From Cordylochernes scorpioides (taxonomy: Eukaryota > Arthropoda > Arachnida > Pseudoscorpiones > Chernetidae), in the NCBI GenBank assembly GCA_030710605.1, contig CP092874.1, positions 68,319,011-68,383,010 of the forward strand: a DNA stretch of 64,000 nucleotides. The letters run 5' to 3'. Shown one piece after another: positions 1-10,500 of the stretch. Position 1 is the stretch's first letter; each line of letters begins with the position of its first letter. The notes under the pieces were generated by a model. That model had not been told where the DNA came from. It was given only the letters and a program-made list of their open reading frames with translations, and searched no databases. A program made the translations under genes and the position numbers.

Positions 1-693
1 ATTTTTGTTTGTTTTTTTCTTTCTTCTCGCTTTTCTTTTTCCTTATTACTTCCAGTATTCTAGTTTTTACTTTCGAAATATCTTCCTTTGCTAAATCCTG
101 TAGAGGGGAATCATGTATAGGGCTGGATGCCCCAATAAAAAGGCTTGTGTGTGTGTGTGTTTTTATTGGGTTTATGGTCATTTTGAGTTCCATTGCCCAC
201 TTCTCCAGTCCTCTCATTGATGTGTTCAGTATTTTTTCTGATTTTTCTATACTGCTACTTGTGTGCCATATGGTTATATCATCTGCATAACAGGCAACCT
301 TTGTGTCTTCAGTGAGGTAAGGATGGATGTCGTTAATATATAGCAGGAAGAGTAGAGGACTGAGCACAGATCCCTGAGGTACACCAGCCCATGTTCTTCT
401 GTCCTTGGAAAATGCTCCATTAACCCGAACCTTTATCCTTCTTCCCCTTAAGAAGTCTGCAATCCAGATTAAGGCTTTTCCTCTTACTCCGATGTTGTGC
501 AGCCTTTCAAGTAATTTCTCCCTCCACACTCGATCAAAAGCTGAGGTCATATCCAGGAATACGGCCGTTGTCTTCTTTGTTGGTTTTTCCTGGAAAGAAT
601 CTATTATTGATTGGCAGAAGTAGAACAGTTGATCAGTTGTACAATGTCTGGATCTATAGGCAGTTTGGTAGAAGTATGCTGGTGAGAGCAAAT
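1..693 (-). pseudogene. LINE (I/Jockey-type) RT fragment, antisense
   Basis: On the minus strand this reads as the palm of a non-LTR retrotransposon reverse transcriptase. I see a motif A-like stretch (FLDMTSAFDRVW), motif B (GVPQGSVLSPLLF) followed by LLYIND, and motif C (CYADD). It is a second copy of the LINE at 54.4-54.74 kb and 59.05-59.2 kb: both share the same text through the RT core, but here it is not interrupted by Gypsy. Compared with that copy it lacks about 70 bases upstream of motif A (between the Pro-Ile-Ala-Leu-Thr block and CTTCTACC). The fragment continues off the left edge, so its 3' end is unknown. A (TG)n run at 146-160 lies inside it. The frames are broken, so it is a dead copy. 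Confidence 0.88.
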
Positions 694-714
694 GGCACAT
701 ATATTTTAATAATA

Positions 715-847
715 TAAATGAGTTTTAAAAATTGTAAAAAAAAAAAAAAATCGGGAATCGAACCATGGACGCCCGCGTGGCAGGCGAGCATTCTACCACT
801 GAACCAAAAGCAAACGGTGACAGAATTGTTGATGACTCTGATACTTG
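715..847 (-). mobile_element. tRNA-Gly-derived SINE-like insertion
   Basis: A segment of about 133 bp is bracketed by exact 15-bp direct repeats TATATTTTAATAATA at 700-714 and 848-862, which I read as target-site duplications. In its middle, on the minus strand, lies a tRNA-Gly(GCC)-like body, and a run of 14-15 A (plus strand) follows it directly. A long target duplication, a tRNA body and a homopolymer tail together suggest LINE-mediated retroposition. What argues for caution is that the tRNA part is internal and that AT-rich direct repeats can arise by chance. Confidence 0.5.
751..811 (-). pseudogene. tRNA-Gly(GCC) pseudogene body
   Basis: Read on the minus strand, the D-arm (GGTTCAGTGGTAGAAT) and the anticodon arm (CTCGCCTGCCACGCGGG, anticodon GCC) match metazoan tRNA-Gly closely, and the T-loop TTCGATT is present. 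The 5' acceptor strand is shortened. The T-stem pairs poorly (CATGG against CCCGA). There is no complementary 3' acceptor strand, because a T-run starts right after CCCGA. It therefore cannot fold as a working tRNA and is best read as the head of a SINE or a processed tRNA. Confidence 0.7.
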
Positions 848-862
848 TATATTTTAATAATA

Positions 863-1722
863 AAAATAAAAAGTCCTTTATAAATATAGTGTCAATATAA
901 ATTAATCACAGGTATTTAAAATATTAATATTTTAACCTTGTTTGAAAAAAAAAAAACAATCATAGCCTTTGTTTACATGGTGCCGTAACATCACAACCAA
1001 TGGCTCAAATTGGGCCAAATGCCGAGGACTCTCCCAGTTTTTCCAGATTCTACTATATATACTGTTAAAATTTCAGTCAGATATCCCTCTCTGAGATTAA
1101 GGTTCAATGTAGGAAATAGGTACATTGAAGAATACTGAAGGTGCTAGCACGCTAAGTCTGACAGCCCTAATCATCTTCAGACGTTGAACCCACATGGAGA
1201 TAATTTCAAGCTTTGAAGGGGGGGCCGAGACAAGCCTCACTTCCACATTACTTTATTAAAACATTTTTTTTTCTTTTCATCACTACCTATTTTACATATC
1301 TATTTTACTTAAGTTTCATGCATTGAACGAACAAAACAACAAAAACAATAAATTTACATAACAATTACAATTTAGCTGTGGCGATACTAGAATACAAAGG
1401 ATAATAATTATTATCTTATTCAGAGAGGCCTAGAAAAAAAAAATAAACGCGCGCGCTAGAGAACAGCATTTCACCAAAATCAAAGAAATAAGAATTTATA
1501 TAGCAATCATAAACCAAAATGATCTATGCAAATGAACTTGAAAATGAAACTTAAAATTATGTAAATTTAGATTCATATTATTAATGTGAAAAAAAAATAG
1601 GAAGAAAAATATAATTAGATAATTAGTGAAGAACACAGATGACTTCCAAACAACCAGTTGAAAAGAGATAATTCTCAGAATCTTCAAAAGAAGCAACTGA
1701 AGAGCCATTTTACCTAGAACCC
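863..1722. other. AT-rich stretch, no gene recognised
   Basis: The stretch has many A/T homopolymers and a short GC alternation near 1447. The one open frame on the minus strand (1496-1708) is low-complexity and resembles nothing I know. No RNA gene or repeat boundary is evident. Confidence 0.6.
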
Positions 1723-1756
1723 ATGGAGAATAAATTTGTAGAAGAATAAAAAAAAA

Positions 1757-2335
1757 TTGAAGCGAAAATGTCTTGATATTTCTGAACCATCAATAATAGT
1801 ACAGGAAGAAGACACAAAGGTTAAAGTTTCTAACCAGGTGTTGCGCTTGTGTAACATCTGCCTGGAAAACTTCCCAGATGAAGCCTCACTGTTAACCCAC
1901 TTTCTCGAACATCAGAGGACACTGAAGTGCCTTGCAAATAATTTCTGATTGAGCCAGGAAAAGAAACCAAGTTTTTCGATAAGAGAGGAGAAAACTCGAT
2001 ACTGCAATGTATGCAAATTAGTGGCTTATGACCCTGAATTACTGGCGGACCATTGGAGATTTGAGCACACAGGCGACATTATAATGACTAATATATGAAA
2101 GATGGAAGCTTTACTATTACACTTGCAAATGTTCAAAAAATTCGAACATGAGATAATGTTTGAGCATCACCAGAAAGTGTGCAACGCGAAGAATTCTTCA
2201 GGAGACAAGAGTCAAGTTCAAGAGGAACCTCGGATTTCCAAAGAGACTATACCTGTTGAGTTCCGTTTGTTGTTATTGGGTTCAGTTGGACAAATGGAAA
2301 GGGATGTAAGAAGTGACTTAGTAAAATTTCCTTAC
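1757..2335 (+). pseudogene. C2H2 zinc-finger-like ORF with two in-frame TGA codons
   Basis: A single reading frame runs for 193 codons from 1757 (a TTG, so the true start is unclear) to the TAA at 2336-2338. It is broken only by TGA at 1946-1948 and TGA at 2096-2098. Finger 1 is LCNICLENF...LLTHFLEH (Cys-x2-Cys, then His-x3-His). Finger 2 is YCNVCKLVAY...LADHWRFEH, with His-x4-His. After the second TGA a third finger-like piece follows (KMEALLLHLQMFKKFEH), and the TGA falls where the second Cys of the Cys-x2-Cys pair would be (TNI-stop-K compared with CNIC in finger 1). I see no ATG-led frame joining upstream. A decayed zinc-finger gene or retrocopy is most likely; an exon of a live gene is less likely. 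Confidence 0.55.
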
Positions 2336-2344
2336 TAAAATATA

Positions 2345-2400
2345 CAAGTGTGACGTTTCGGTAACAGCGTCGTTACCATCATAGGAATAGCGTGTGACAT
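2345..2400 (+). repeat. Penelope-like terminal motif
   Basis: The text GTGACGTTTCGGTAACAGCG and following bases resembles the block at 33877-33925 (GTGACATTTCGGTAGCAGCA...). Such 'tttcggtarcagc...gttaccatc' blocks are common at Penelope-like element ends. No coding part is attached here, so this is a terminal scrap at best. Confidence 0.35.
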
Positions 2401-2482
2401 AGAGATAGACAAATATAGAACTTAAGCAGCTAAAGCCATATTTGGGAAGATAAAATATCAGATAATAAAGGGCACAGAAGCA

Positions 2483-2719
2483 TTGCGAGGACCACGCAGT
2501 GTCAGAGGCATGTCAGAAGCGTTCCCTGAGCCACCGTGGGTGAGAGGCGTAAGAAAGGGGGGGGGGGGGCTGTTGACAGATTCCGCCGGGGTTTCAAGTT
2601 GCTGGAATGTGCTAACAAGGCCTCTGCTATGTGAAATTCCAACCCCCCCCCCCCCCCCGGGTGTCAAAGGACATTTGAAAAAAAAGGGGGGGGGCCTCCT
2701 GGCCCTATATACTGTGTAA
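2483..2719. repeat. GC-rich tract with long G and C runs
   Basis: This short GC-rich island in AT-rich DNA contains a G-run near 2557-2569, a C-run near 2643-2658 and another G-run near 2686-2694. Open frames on both strands here are by-products of the runs. Run lengths are prone to sequencing error. Confidence 0.6.
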
Positions 2720-2782
2720 CACACACACATCCATGAAATCATTAATAAATTTGATAATCTATAAAAAACATCTTCTGGAGAT

Positions 2783-2807
2783 TTATATATATATATATAT
2801 ATATATA
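2783..2807. repeat. (AT)n microsatellite
   Basis: A run of alternating AT, about 25 bases, lies directly before the CTGATGA-containing segment at 2808-2850. Confidence 0.9.
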
Positions 2808-2850
2808 GCAACCCACTGATGACGCTGAGAACTATTTCAGAAAAGAAAAT
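2808..2850 (+). ncRNA. Possible decayed hammerhead ribozyme core
   Basis: CTGATGA at 2816-2822 is followed by an arm CGCTGA, a short loop, then TTTCAG and AAAAG. This looks like the hammerhead layout CUGAUGA - stem II - GAAA with the GAAA box altered. Penelope-like elements are known to carry small type I hammerheads in their pseudo-LTRs. I could not find a convincing stem I partner and cleavage triplet downstream, so this is weak. Confidence 0.2.
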
Positions 2851-3439
2851 ATAGCAATAGAATTCTATAATTTCTATAGATCAATTGTAAATAGATTCAT
2901 ACACAAAAGAGATAGTGAGGAGATTTTTAGAACAGATGTGTAAGTAAATCCCTTTTTAAACAAAGGCCCACGTGTACATGGGGAAAAGGGGAGGGGATTT
3001 GCTGTATTATTTTGTTGTTTTATGGTGAATCCATACAGGGCAATGTGGGCCCTAATAAAAGCCCTTTGTTGTTGTTGTATTAAATTAGATAATCTATAAA
3101 ATAATGGTCGGCTCTCCCATCAAAATAGACGCTAGAATTGAGCGCCATCTATTGACCGTCTCTACAAACTAGAGGACTCGGGTCGGTGACAAGCCGAGCT
3201 TTACCAATTAAGAAGCGCCCACCTAGGAGCGCCCCCCCCCCGTGTGTGGGCCTGGGACAATACTGATATATAGACCAAATACAGAATATGTATAACAAAA
3301 CTCTCTGAATCTACCAAGATATATATATACCTTTGTAGTTCCACGGCGGGAGAGAGACTGTACAGGGCAAGAGGCCCTAATTAAATAACCTTTAAGATCA
3401 AAGAACTTGCGCATAAAATTAAATCCAAAAGACAAAAAA
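2851..3439. other. Non-coding flank and 3' tail of Penelope copy A
   Basis: No gene. The text CAGGGCAA...GGCCCTAAT appears twice in related form (about 3035-3060 and 3361-3385), as in Penelope-like element tails. A C-run lies near 3233-3241. Confidence 0.45.
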
Positions 3440-5009
3440 CCTCTCGCAATCAGTATCTTTTATTATTACAAATAACGGACGCTAGCTTTCTAACTATTAG
3501 TTCTTCAACGGGCGTTCTTACAAAACAAAATCAGATTCTTATTAATATATATATAGAGGTAATAGAAAAAATATATACAAATATTCGCTCAAAGATATGC
3601 TAAAAAGGTAAATTAGAGAATTGAAAAATAATCAGATATGCAAAAACTTCTTTAAAATTAAATTAAGTTTAAAACTAAGTGGGGAAGGGGGGACATAGCA
3701 GAATTCGTTCTTAAAATTCTTTTAAAAAAGGCAGCGGAACTGTTCCGGGACATCTATTCTTCTGTTTATGCTGTCTTTACAACCAGAAACCAAGGATTCC
3801 AAAATTAATCTTTCCCCTTTGTATCTGATGTTGTTGTAATGGCAGATGGGGTTATCCAGATCAAAACTATGTCCTGTGTTTAACGTGTGTTGGTACAGAA
3901 GGGATCTGGGGTCTTTTAAGCGTATATTGTATTTGTGTTCTTTGATTCGGTTTTCGATTTTTCTGCCTGTTTCTCCTACATAAACGGATTCACAATCGTT
4001 GCAGGCAACCGAATAGATCGCGTTGCTTTTATGTTGAACATCATGTTTAACTCCTGGTTTGGTAATGGGGTTCCTCATTATATGTCCTGTTGTGTTTGTG
4101 CTGCGATAGGTGAACTGGATTCCATATTTCCTCAAATCATGGACTATTCGCTGATTGGTAGGGGAGAAATCTATAAAACCCCTGGTTCTGTTGACTGCAA
4201 GGGTAGCCTTTTTGAACGGGATGAATGTATGTTTTCTTATAAAGTCTGGTGGGTATCCAAATGTCCGTAGATTATTGTAAATATTCTCTTTTTCTTTTTC
4301 TTTTAAAGCTCGAAGGGAACAATAGGTATGGAGTCTCTTAGTTAGGGTTTTGACAACTGATATTTTGTAAGAGACTGGACTGTAGGAGTTAAACGGGATA
4401 TATGATGGTTTGGCGGTATCTTTGTAATAGACAGTTGTTTGGAAACTGTTCCTATTTCTAAAAATGAGGGCATCCAGATATGGTAAGGTGTGGTTTTCTT
4501 CTCTTTCTATTGTAAACTTAATTTCTGGGTGGTAACTGTTAAGAGTGTCAAGGATGGCTTGGTCCGCTCCTAGGTGATATTCACAATATATATCGTCAAT
4601 ATATCGTCGCCATTTCTTAATCCCCAGATTCTCTCGACTGTTAATCCAGCCATCTATTGTCATTAGAACAATTTCTGCTACTGTAAGGGAAAGGGGGGCT
4701 ACCCATTGGTGACCCCTTAATCTGCCTGTAAATCTGGTTCTGATATGTAAAATTATTAATGGAGAGGCAAGCCTTGACCATGGTACAAATTGTATCAATA
4801 TTGTCGAGTTCTGCCATCACAAATATATCCCGTAGGTTGCTGATTATAAGATCATGAGGGAGGCAGAGGAAGAGGGATTTCACATCGAAGGAACAAATCC
4901 TACTGTTAGGGTCGGGTATAGATCTTCTGATATCACCTATAAAATCTGCTATGTTGTTAATTGAATAGATGTTCCGTGACAGATATCCCATTAAGACCAA
5001 TAGTCGCAT
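3440..5009 (-). pseudogene. Penelope-type retroelement copy A (RT + C-terminal GIY-YIG)
   Basis: This is a 5'-truncated canonical Penelope-like element with the endonuclease after the RT. From the amino end I see motif A (SFDVKSLFLCLPHDL), motif B (KGSPMGSP), motif C (WRRYIDDIYC) and HPEIKFTIE...LPYLDALI. The endonuclease follows (AIYSVACNDCESVYVGETG, then RIKEHK and NTGHSFDLDNP), ending at a stop near 3722. A single extra C in a C-run near 4692-4697 (six here, five in copy B) shifts the frame just after motif B, so the protein is split into frames 4641-5009 and 3722-4798. The 3' untranslated part includes GAAGAACTAATAGTTAGAAA and AATAAAAG (minus strand, about 3445-3512), typical of this class. 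Copy B lies head to head with it. Confidence 0.92.
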
Positions 5010-5076
5010 ACCACCTTTCGCCGGCTATAGTGGTATCTCGTTTTTTGTCTTCACTTTTGTCGCCCCATGTCCGTTC
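4971..5076. other. Spacer between head-to-head Penelope copies
   Basis: About 106 bp separate two inverted Penelope copies that both begin at the same RT codon block (RNIYSINNIADFIGDI). The ends CCGTGAC and GTTCACGG are themselves complementary. This suggests a single inverted insertion event or template jumping rather than two independent insertions. Confidence 0.6.
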
Positions 5077-5985
5077 ACGGAACATCTATTCAATTAACAA
5101 CATAGCAGATTTTATAGGTGATATCAAAAGATCTATACCCGACCCTAACAGTAGGATTTGTTCCTTCGATGTGAAATCCCTCTTCCTCTGCCTCCCTCAT
5201 GATCTTATAATCAGCAACCTACGGGATATACTTGTGATGGCAGAACTCGACAATATTGATACAATTTGTACCATGGTCAAGGCTTGCCTCTCCATTAATA
5301 ATTTTACATATCAGAACCAGATTTACAGGCAGATTAAGGGGTCACCCATGGGTAGCCCCCTTTCCCTTACAGTAGCAGAAATTGTTCTAATGACAATAGA
5401 TGGCTGGATTAACAGTCGAGAGAATCTGGGGATTAAGAAATGGCGACGATATATTGACGATATATATTGTGAATATCACCTAGGAGCGGACCAAGCCATC
5501 CTTGACACTCTTAACAGTTACCACCCAGAAATTAAGTTTACAATAGAAAGAGAAGAAAACCACACCTTACCATATCTGGATGCCCTCATTTTTAGAAATA
5601 GGAACAGTTTCCAAACAACTGTCTATTACAAAGATACCGCCAAAACATCATATATCCCGTTTAACTCCTACAGTCCAGTCTCTTACAAAATATCAGTTGT
5701 CAAAACCCTAACTAAGAGACTCCATACCCATTGTTCCCTTCGAGCTTTAAAAGAAAAAGAAAAAGAGAATATTTACAATAATCTACGGACATTTGGATAC
5801 CCACCAGACTTTATAAGAAAACATACATTCATCCCGTTCAAAAAGGCTACCCTTGCAGTCAACAGAACCAGGGGTTTTATAGATTTCTCCCCTACCAATC
5901 AGCGAATAGTCCATGATTTGAGGAAATATGGAATCCAGTTCACCTATCGCAGCACAAGCACAATAGGACATATACTGAGGAACCC
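5066..5985 (+). pseudogene. Penelope-type retroelement copy B, interrupted by LTR element
   Basis: The same RT as copy A, here on the plus strand and in one open frame from the motif A region (SFDVKSLFLCLPHDL) through KGSPMGSPLSLTVAEIV and RRYIDDIYC to GHILRNP. At 5985 homology to copy A stops abruptly (AACCC then TGTTGCG), because the LTR of the minus-strand array is inserted there. The GIY-YIG part that should follow is not seen elsewhere in the window in this copy's form. The annotated frame runs on 48 bases into the LTR to a TGA, which is not part of the gene. The sequence is very close to copy A over the shared 0.9 kb. Confidence 0.92.
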
Positions 5986-7552
5986 TGTTGCGTTCCCGGT
6001 TTGGATAGATGAAAAGGGAGGATACACGATGTGACTTATCAAAGTTTCCTTACTTAAGTATATATATATATATAGCAATTTAGGCCAACAACCCCATGTA
6101 TATAACCCGCAGCAAGACCTTAATGTTATATAATAGAAGCACAGCTGTCAATGATACACTATCGACATATGTCTTTACATCATCACATGTAATGCAATTT
6201 GTGCAAACAGGATAAATAAAGAGAAAAAAAAAAAACGGGGGAAACTCTGTAATTGATTAAGAGTTTGAGTTAAAGCAGGGATCGAGCATATAATATTGTC
6301 AGGACAAAGGTCTAAAGATGGAATAACGCACTGAAACACATAAAAGTACAAACATCACTAAAACCTGACAGATAATTAGCCTCAAAGTAGCCCTAATAAA
6401 GTCGTAATTTTGCAACTGTTGCTGTGTCAATATATCACAGCAAAGATATAGTACACAACTCTATTTCAACAGAGTCGGTTGTTCTATAATTTGTACACTT
6501 TGTGAAATTAAGGTGTGGGGTGTAGCACCATAAAGCGAAAGGAATGAAATATGTATGAGAGGAAACAGGAAATTTTCTCTAGATATTTATTTAAATAAAT
6601 TAAAATTTGGGAACATGTCTATACTGACGAGATATGCTATTTACATAGTAAAATTTAGATAGAGGTGACCTGAAGTTACTTTATAGCCCTTTAGGGCCCA
6701 TGCGAAATCTAGGTTGGTTACTACACAAAAAGGGGGGGGGGGCGCTAAGTCATAATGACAAATGGCTTACCTTTTTCTCGAAAGTGCCGGCAAAGGTCTG
6801 ATCTCCCGTCTGAAGACTGTCCTCTCACTGAGCGACTCCGATCGAATCTGCCTTTTGGCCAAGAAACCCTCTTTTATTCATGTCTCTCCCCGTTTCCATT
6901 CGCTGCCGAGCCAAAGTTTCTATTGGCTGGCATTTTCATTCGCCGAAAGAAACACCAATCAAAATGGCCAACGGCTCCAGTATCAATTTCATAGACGCCC
7001 CAGGCCTCTCCCATCGAAATAGAACATATAGTATTACCAAAACAAAAAAATCTAAAGAGAGAAACAGCTACAGCGATAGTGTAAAATTTCAGACGCCAGG
7101 CCCCCCCTTCCACATGGATTGAAATACCATCCTCCCTTTTTCTCGGGACGGTATATATATATCGCCCCCCTAAAAATCGACACAGGCCCCTTTTCACTTG
7201 AACTGTAATATAACGCTTTCCTTTCTCGGGAAGGATATTTTATAAGGTTCAGTCCTTTAGAGATCTTCCTTCTCCATTTTTTTTTCTGGTCACCTTTACC
7301 TAAATTTTTTGGTGAGGGGAATATATGTACATATGGAACAACATCTTCCAGCGCGGATGTCCCTGGATGTCACTGGTGTTTCCTTCACCAGGCATCAGCT
7401 TTCGGCATGGAAGTCTGGTGTCATCAATTGTCTAGGTTTCTGGGCAAAAAGATGGTCTGTAAGTCTATGTGGGAGGGAAGCCATGTATCCATTTGATTTG
7501 ATTATACATACGCCTTCTGTTGGGGTATGGTTACAAAAAACGTGCCCCAACA
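5986..7552 (-). repeat. LTR, left copy (3' LTR of the unit)
   Basis: On the minus strand it starts TGTTGGGGCACG and ends GGGAACGCAACA (TG...CA). The first 35 bases form a hairpin (TGTTGGGG...CCCCAACA). It is preceded by a purine tract and differs from the right LTR by a handful of substitutions and small indels (for example a 6-base indel near 7168). Short open frames inside it are shared by both copies but look non-coding. Confidence 0.78.
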
Positions 7553-7553
7553 A

Positions 7554-7566
7554 TCCTCCCCCTGCC
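7554..7566 (-). other. Polypurine tract
   Basis: GGCAGGGGGAGGA on the minus strand lies one base before the LTR start. It is the expected priming site for plus-strand DNA synthesis. A near-identical tract precedes the 3' LTR of the plus-strand element (34641-34653). Confidence 0.72.
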
Positions 7567-10500
7567 AAGTAATGGACAAATGCGTTTGTGCTATTCATTA
7601 TTCATCTGCCTTTCATCAGTTACTATGAAAGCAGGCCCATTTCTAGCAAAATGCATTTTCCATTACTAGGTGAAGCCAGGTGTACCGAAACCTATAGGGA
7701 AGATAAGGCTAATCAAAATGATGGTATGCTATTCTAGATGTTTATTATTCCGAACATTAGTGGGCATTGTGCATCCTGGCAAAGGGTTTTTTTTTTTGTG
7801 TGTTATTATTCTGTCAGCACACTGTTATCAACATAGGTTATGGGGGACAGTCATATCATATGTATGGAAGTAAGCAAGGTCATCTGTCTTACCATTCATG
7901 GGTATATATACCACCCTTCCACTTTCTTCTTTGGTCTTGAGGAGTAGGCCTTCCTTGTGGTAGGTCCTCTCAACCCCATCCTTGCCTCTGGTGTGCTGGT
8001 TTCATTGCTACCTTCTTTCTGCTAACAATACAGTTAGAACATTTCCCTATTACATATTATATAACAAAAATTTTGGGCGCCAAGAAGTCGTTTAGAAATA
8101 ACTGACTAGTCCAACTCCTAAAACATGCCAGCATCTTTATTCAAGTACCAATCAAGACATTCGTGTGGTATAGTTAAACATATACAATCAAAGGAAAGGA
8201 TAATTATAGTTAGCTGAAAGAAATATCATGGTATATAATGATTAGCCTATGACATGATGACTTTTGCTAAATAAAAAAAAATTACAGAAAACAAATTGTG
8301 AAAGTAATTATTAAATAAGGCACGAAATATGTAATGATAAAATGAATCCTTCCATGTTATATGATGGGTATAATATATATATTGAAGAAAACACGTATCA
8401 TGCAGATAGTGATTAAATATGATAAAAATCATCCCATGATGGATGATAAAGAAAACTACTACAAAATTATATATGATGACAAAATATATATACATATACA
8501 AGTAAGGCGGATAAAAGACAATAAGGATAAAATAGATCATGCCTTGAGGGAAGAATAAGCCATGACAACATGTTAAAAAAAATTGCAACATGGCAGGTAA
8601 ATATTACTAATATCATGAATATCAAGGAAATAAAATTGTTGAAATGAATAGTATATGATTATAATATAATATAAATGATATAAGATAATAACCTATTCAA
8701 TAAGAAAATGAAAACACATTATATATATTTGTGCGCTGAAGGATCAAGGTTTAGTATCTCAATTAAGTTTTCAATCTTATTCAGTCTGGAATCACGAGTT
8801 GGTCACTGGGTAATATTCGTCTATCCCGATCCTACTGGAGGGTGTGTTTTCTCTTATGTGTTAGATTCCTCAAATTACAATACTCTCTCAACCCAGATAG
8901 GTACGTCATTTAGAATCTTGGTCAAATGGAACATAGCCCAGACCTCTATTAAACTACTCAGTCCATTTAAATCTAGGGTGACAACCGTATGAAGAAAGCT
9001 CTCTGTTTGACAGAGAAACTAATCAACTTCTCCCATTTTGTTTGTGACTCCGTTTACCTTGTCTCTGGGGTGTGTACAGTTCAGCTACCTCCCCCTTCCA
9101 AGAAATTCATATTACTTTCATCTACCAATATACTCCCTATTCATTGACCTGAACCCTATAAATCTACATCTTATAAATTTGAATTTTATCAATCTGAAAT
9201 TTTGGTTCTTTTACAAATTCCTTCAGAATTCTACTCCCTGTATAACTGCTCTTAATTCTACTGTCCTCAATACAACACTTCTAAAACTTTGACTCACTGG
9301 CTTGTTCTGGCGTCTCGTTCGCGGTCATTATAGTTAACTAATACTTTAAAATCTTATCCTAACATGGAACGAGTCTAAACTCGTTGAAGGTCCTAATAAT
9401 TACTTATTCTGTCTCTCGAATCGGTCTTATGCTCGAATTCATTCCAACAAAACGTATGGCAGGGCGAATCCTTTATTAGAAGAAACTTCCGCTAGCTATG
9501 GGGGATCAAACTGGTACCAAAAAAAAAATTCAATAGACGGAAACACTTCGTCTAGAATAACTGGGCAATCTCTGCCTACTTGCCAATCTTACAGGACCTC
9601 CCGTCTGCAACACCCTCGCTCCAGCCACGCTAAAAGCGTCGAAACTACGGTGTCAGATCGGTTACCCAAGGTCGCGCCGTTATACCCCAGGCTATACGGC
9701 ATGGCTAAAACAAATCCCCCATCCTGCATAAAATTCAATCTATACCTCTTCGTTTCCTCTTGCGAGGAGGAGTTGAGTGGGAAATTCGGCTTGATCCTCG
9801 CCTTCCACTGTCTCCAAGTCTGAGGGTCGGGATAGGGATCATTTATCCACAATCCTTAGAATTCAAGCTAAACTAAAATAAAAGAAAATCAAAGGAAAAT
9901 TATATCCTCTAACGAGGGACCTAACAAAAGGGAGCGAATATTTCTAACTAGATAGAGTTGTAGTTGTCCTGTGAGGCTTCCGATCCTAACAAATAAAGAA
10001 ATCAAAATTAAAAAAAAAAATCGAACCTATTAATTCCCTACACTATTCTAATATACCTTTGGTCTAACAGTATAATTGTTTTTAACCTTCTTACACATTC
10101 ATTAAACCAATCCATTCATACACCCCCCCCCCCATCATTCACGGTTTGCATACAAACTAAAGTTAAAAGCTGCTACACAAGCCAAAGTACTATAATTATC
10201 ATCATTGATAGATCCTAATAATAACAAATTTTTCAGGACAAATGTGAAATCAAATAGAGTTTCTAATTAAAACAAAGTGGGGACTAATGCCCTATTAACT
10301 TAAATTAATGCCTCATACAAACTCTATATATACTAATACTTTATACTTGATAAATGATTGTTAATAAAATGGTTAACAATTCTAAATAATCTAAAAGCTA
10401 ACCTACCTAAAAAAATGTAATTTCAAAAACTGCCCTTGCTTTGACACTAAGTGACTATTCACGACAATTCTATAAAGACACACACAAATTACAATGGCGA

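Noticed and set aside
1946..2098. Selenoprotein reading of the TGA codons in the zinc-finger frame
   Set aside because: Only one of the two TGA codons is at a Cys position, there is no visible recoding hairpin, and the frame has no clear start. Simple decay is enough.
6755..7122. Overlapping plus-strand frames inside the LTR as genes
   Set aside because: Three overlapping frames of similar length in one LTR, identical in the second LTR, with no recognisable domain. More likely chance frames in a GC-richer patch.
7600..7640. Second hammerhead candidate (TCATCAG, minus strand)
   Set aside because: CTGATGA on minus is followed by AAGGCAGATG with no stem II pairing and no GAAA box.
8074..8083. 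Primer-binding site TTGGCGCC on the minus strand
   Set aside because: It lies about 0.5 kb before the purine tract, has no LTR end beside it, and a better primer site adjoins the LTR at 15522-15544.
8247..8591. Hydrophobic minus-strand frame as an envelope or membrane protein
   Set aside because: Its Phe/Ile/Tyr composition follows from AT-rich DNA. There is no signal or cleavage motif, and it recurs at 17.8-18.1 kb only because the unit is duplicated.
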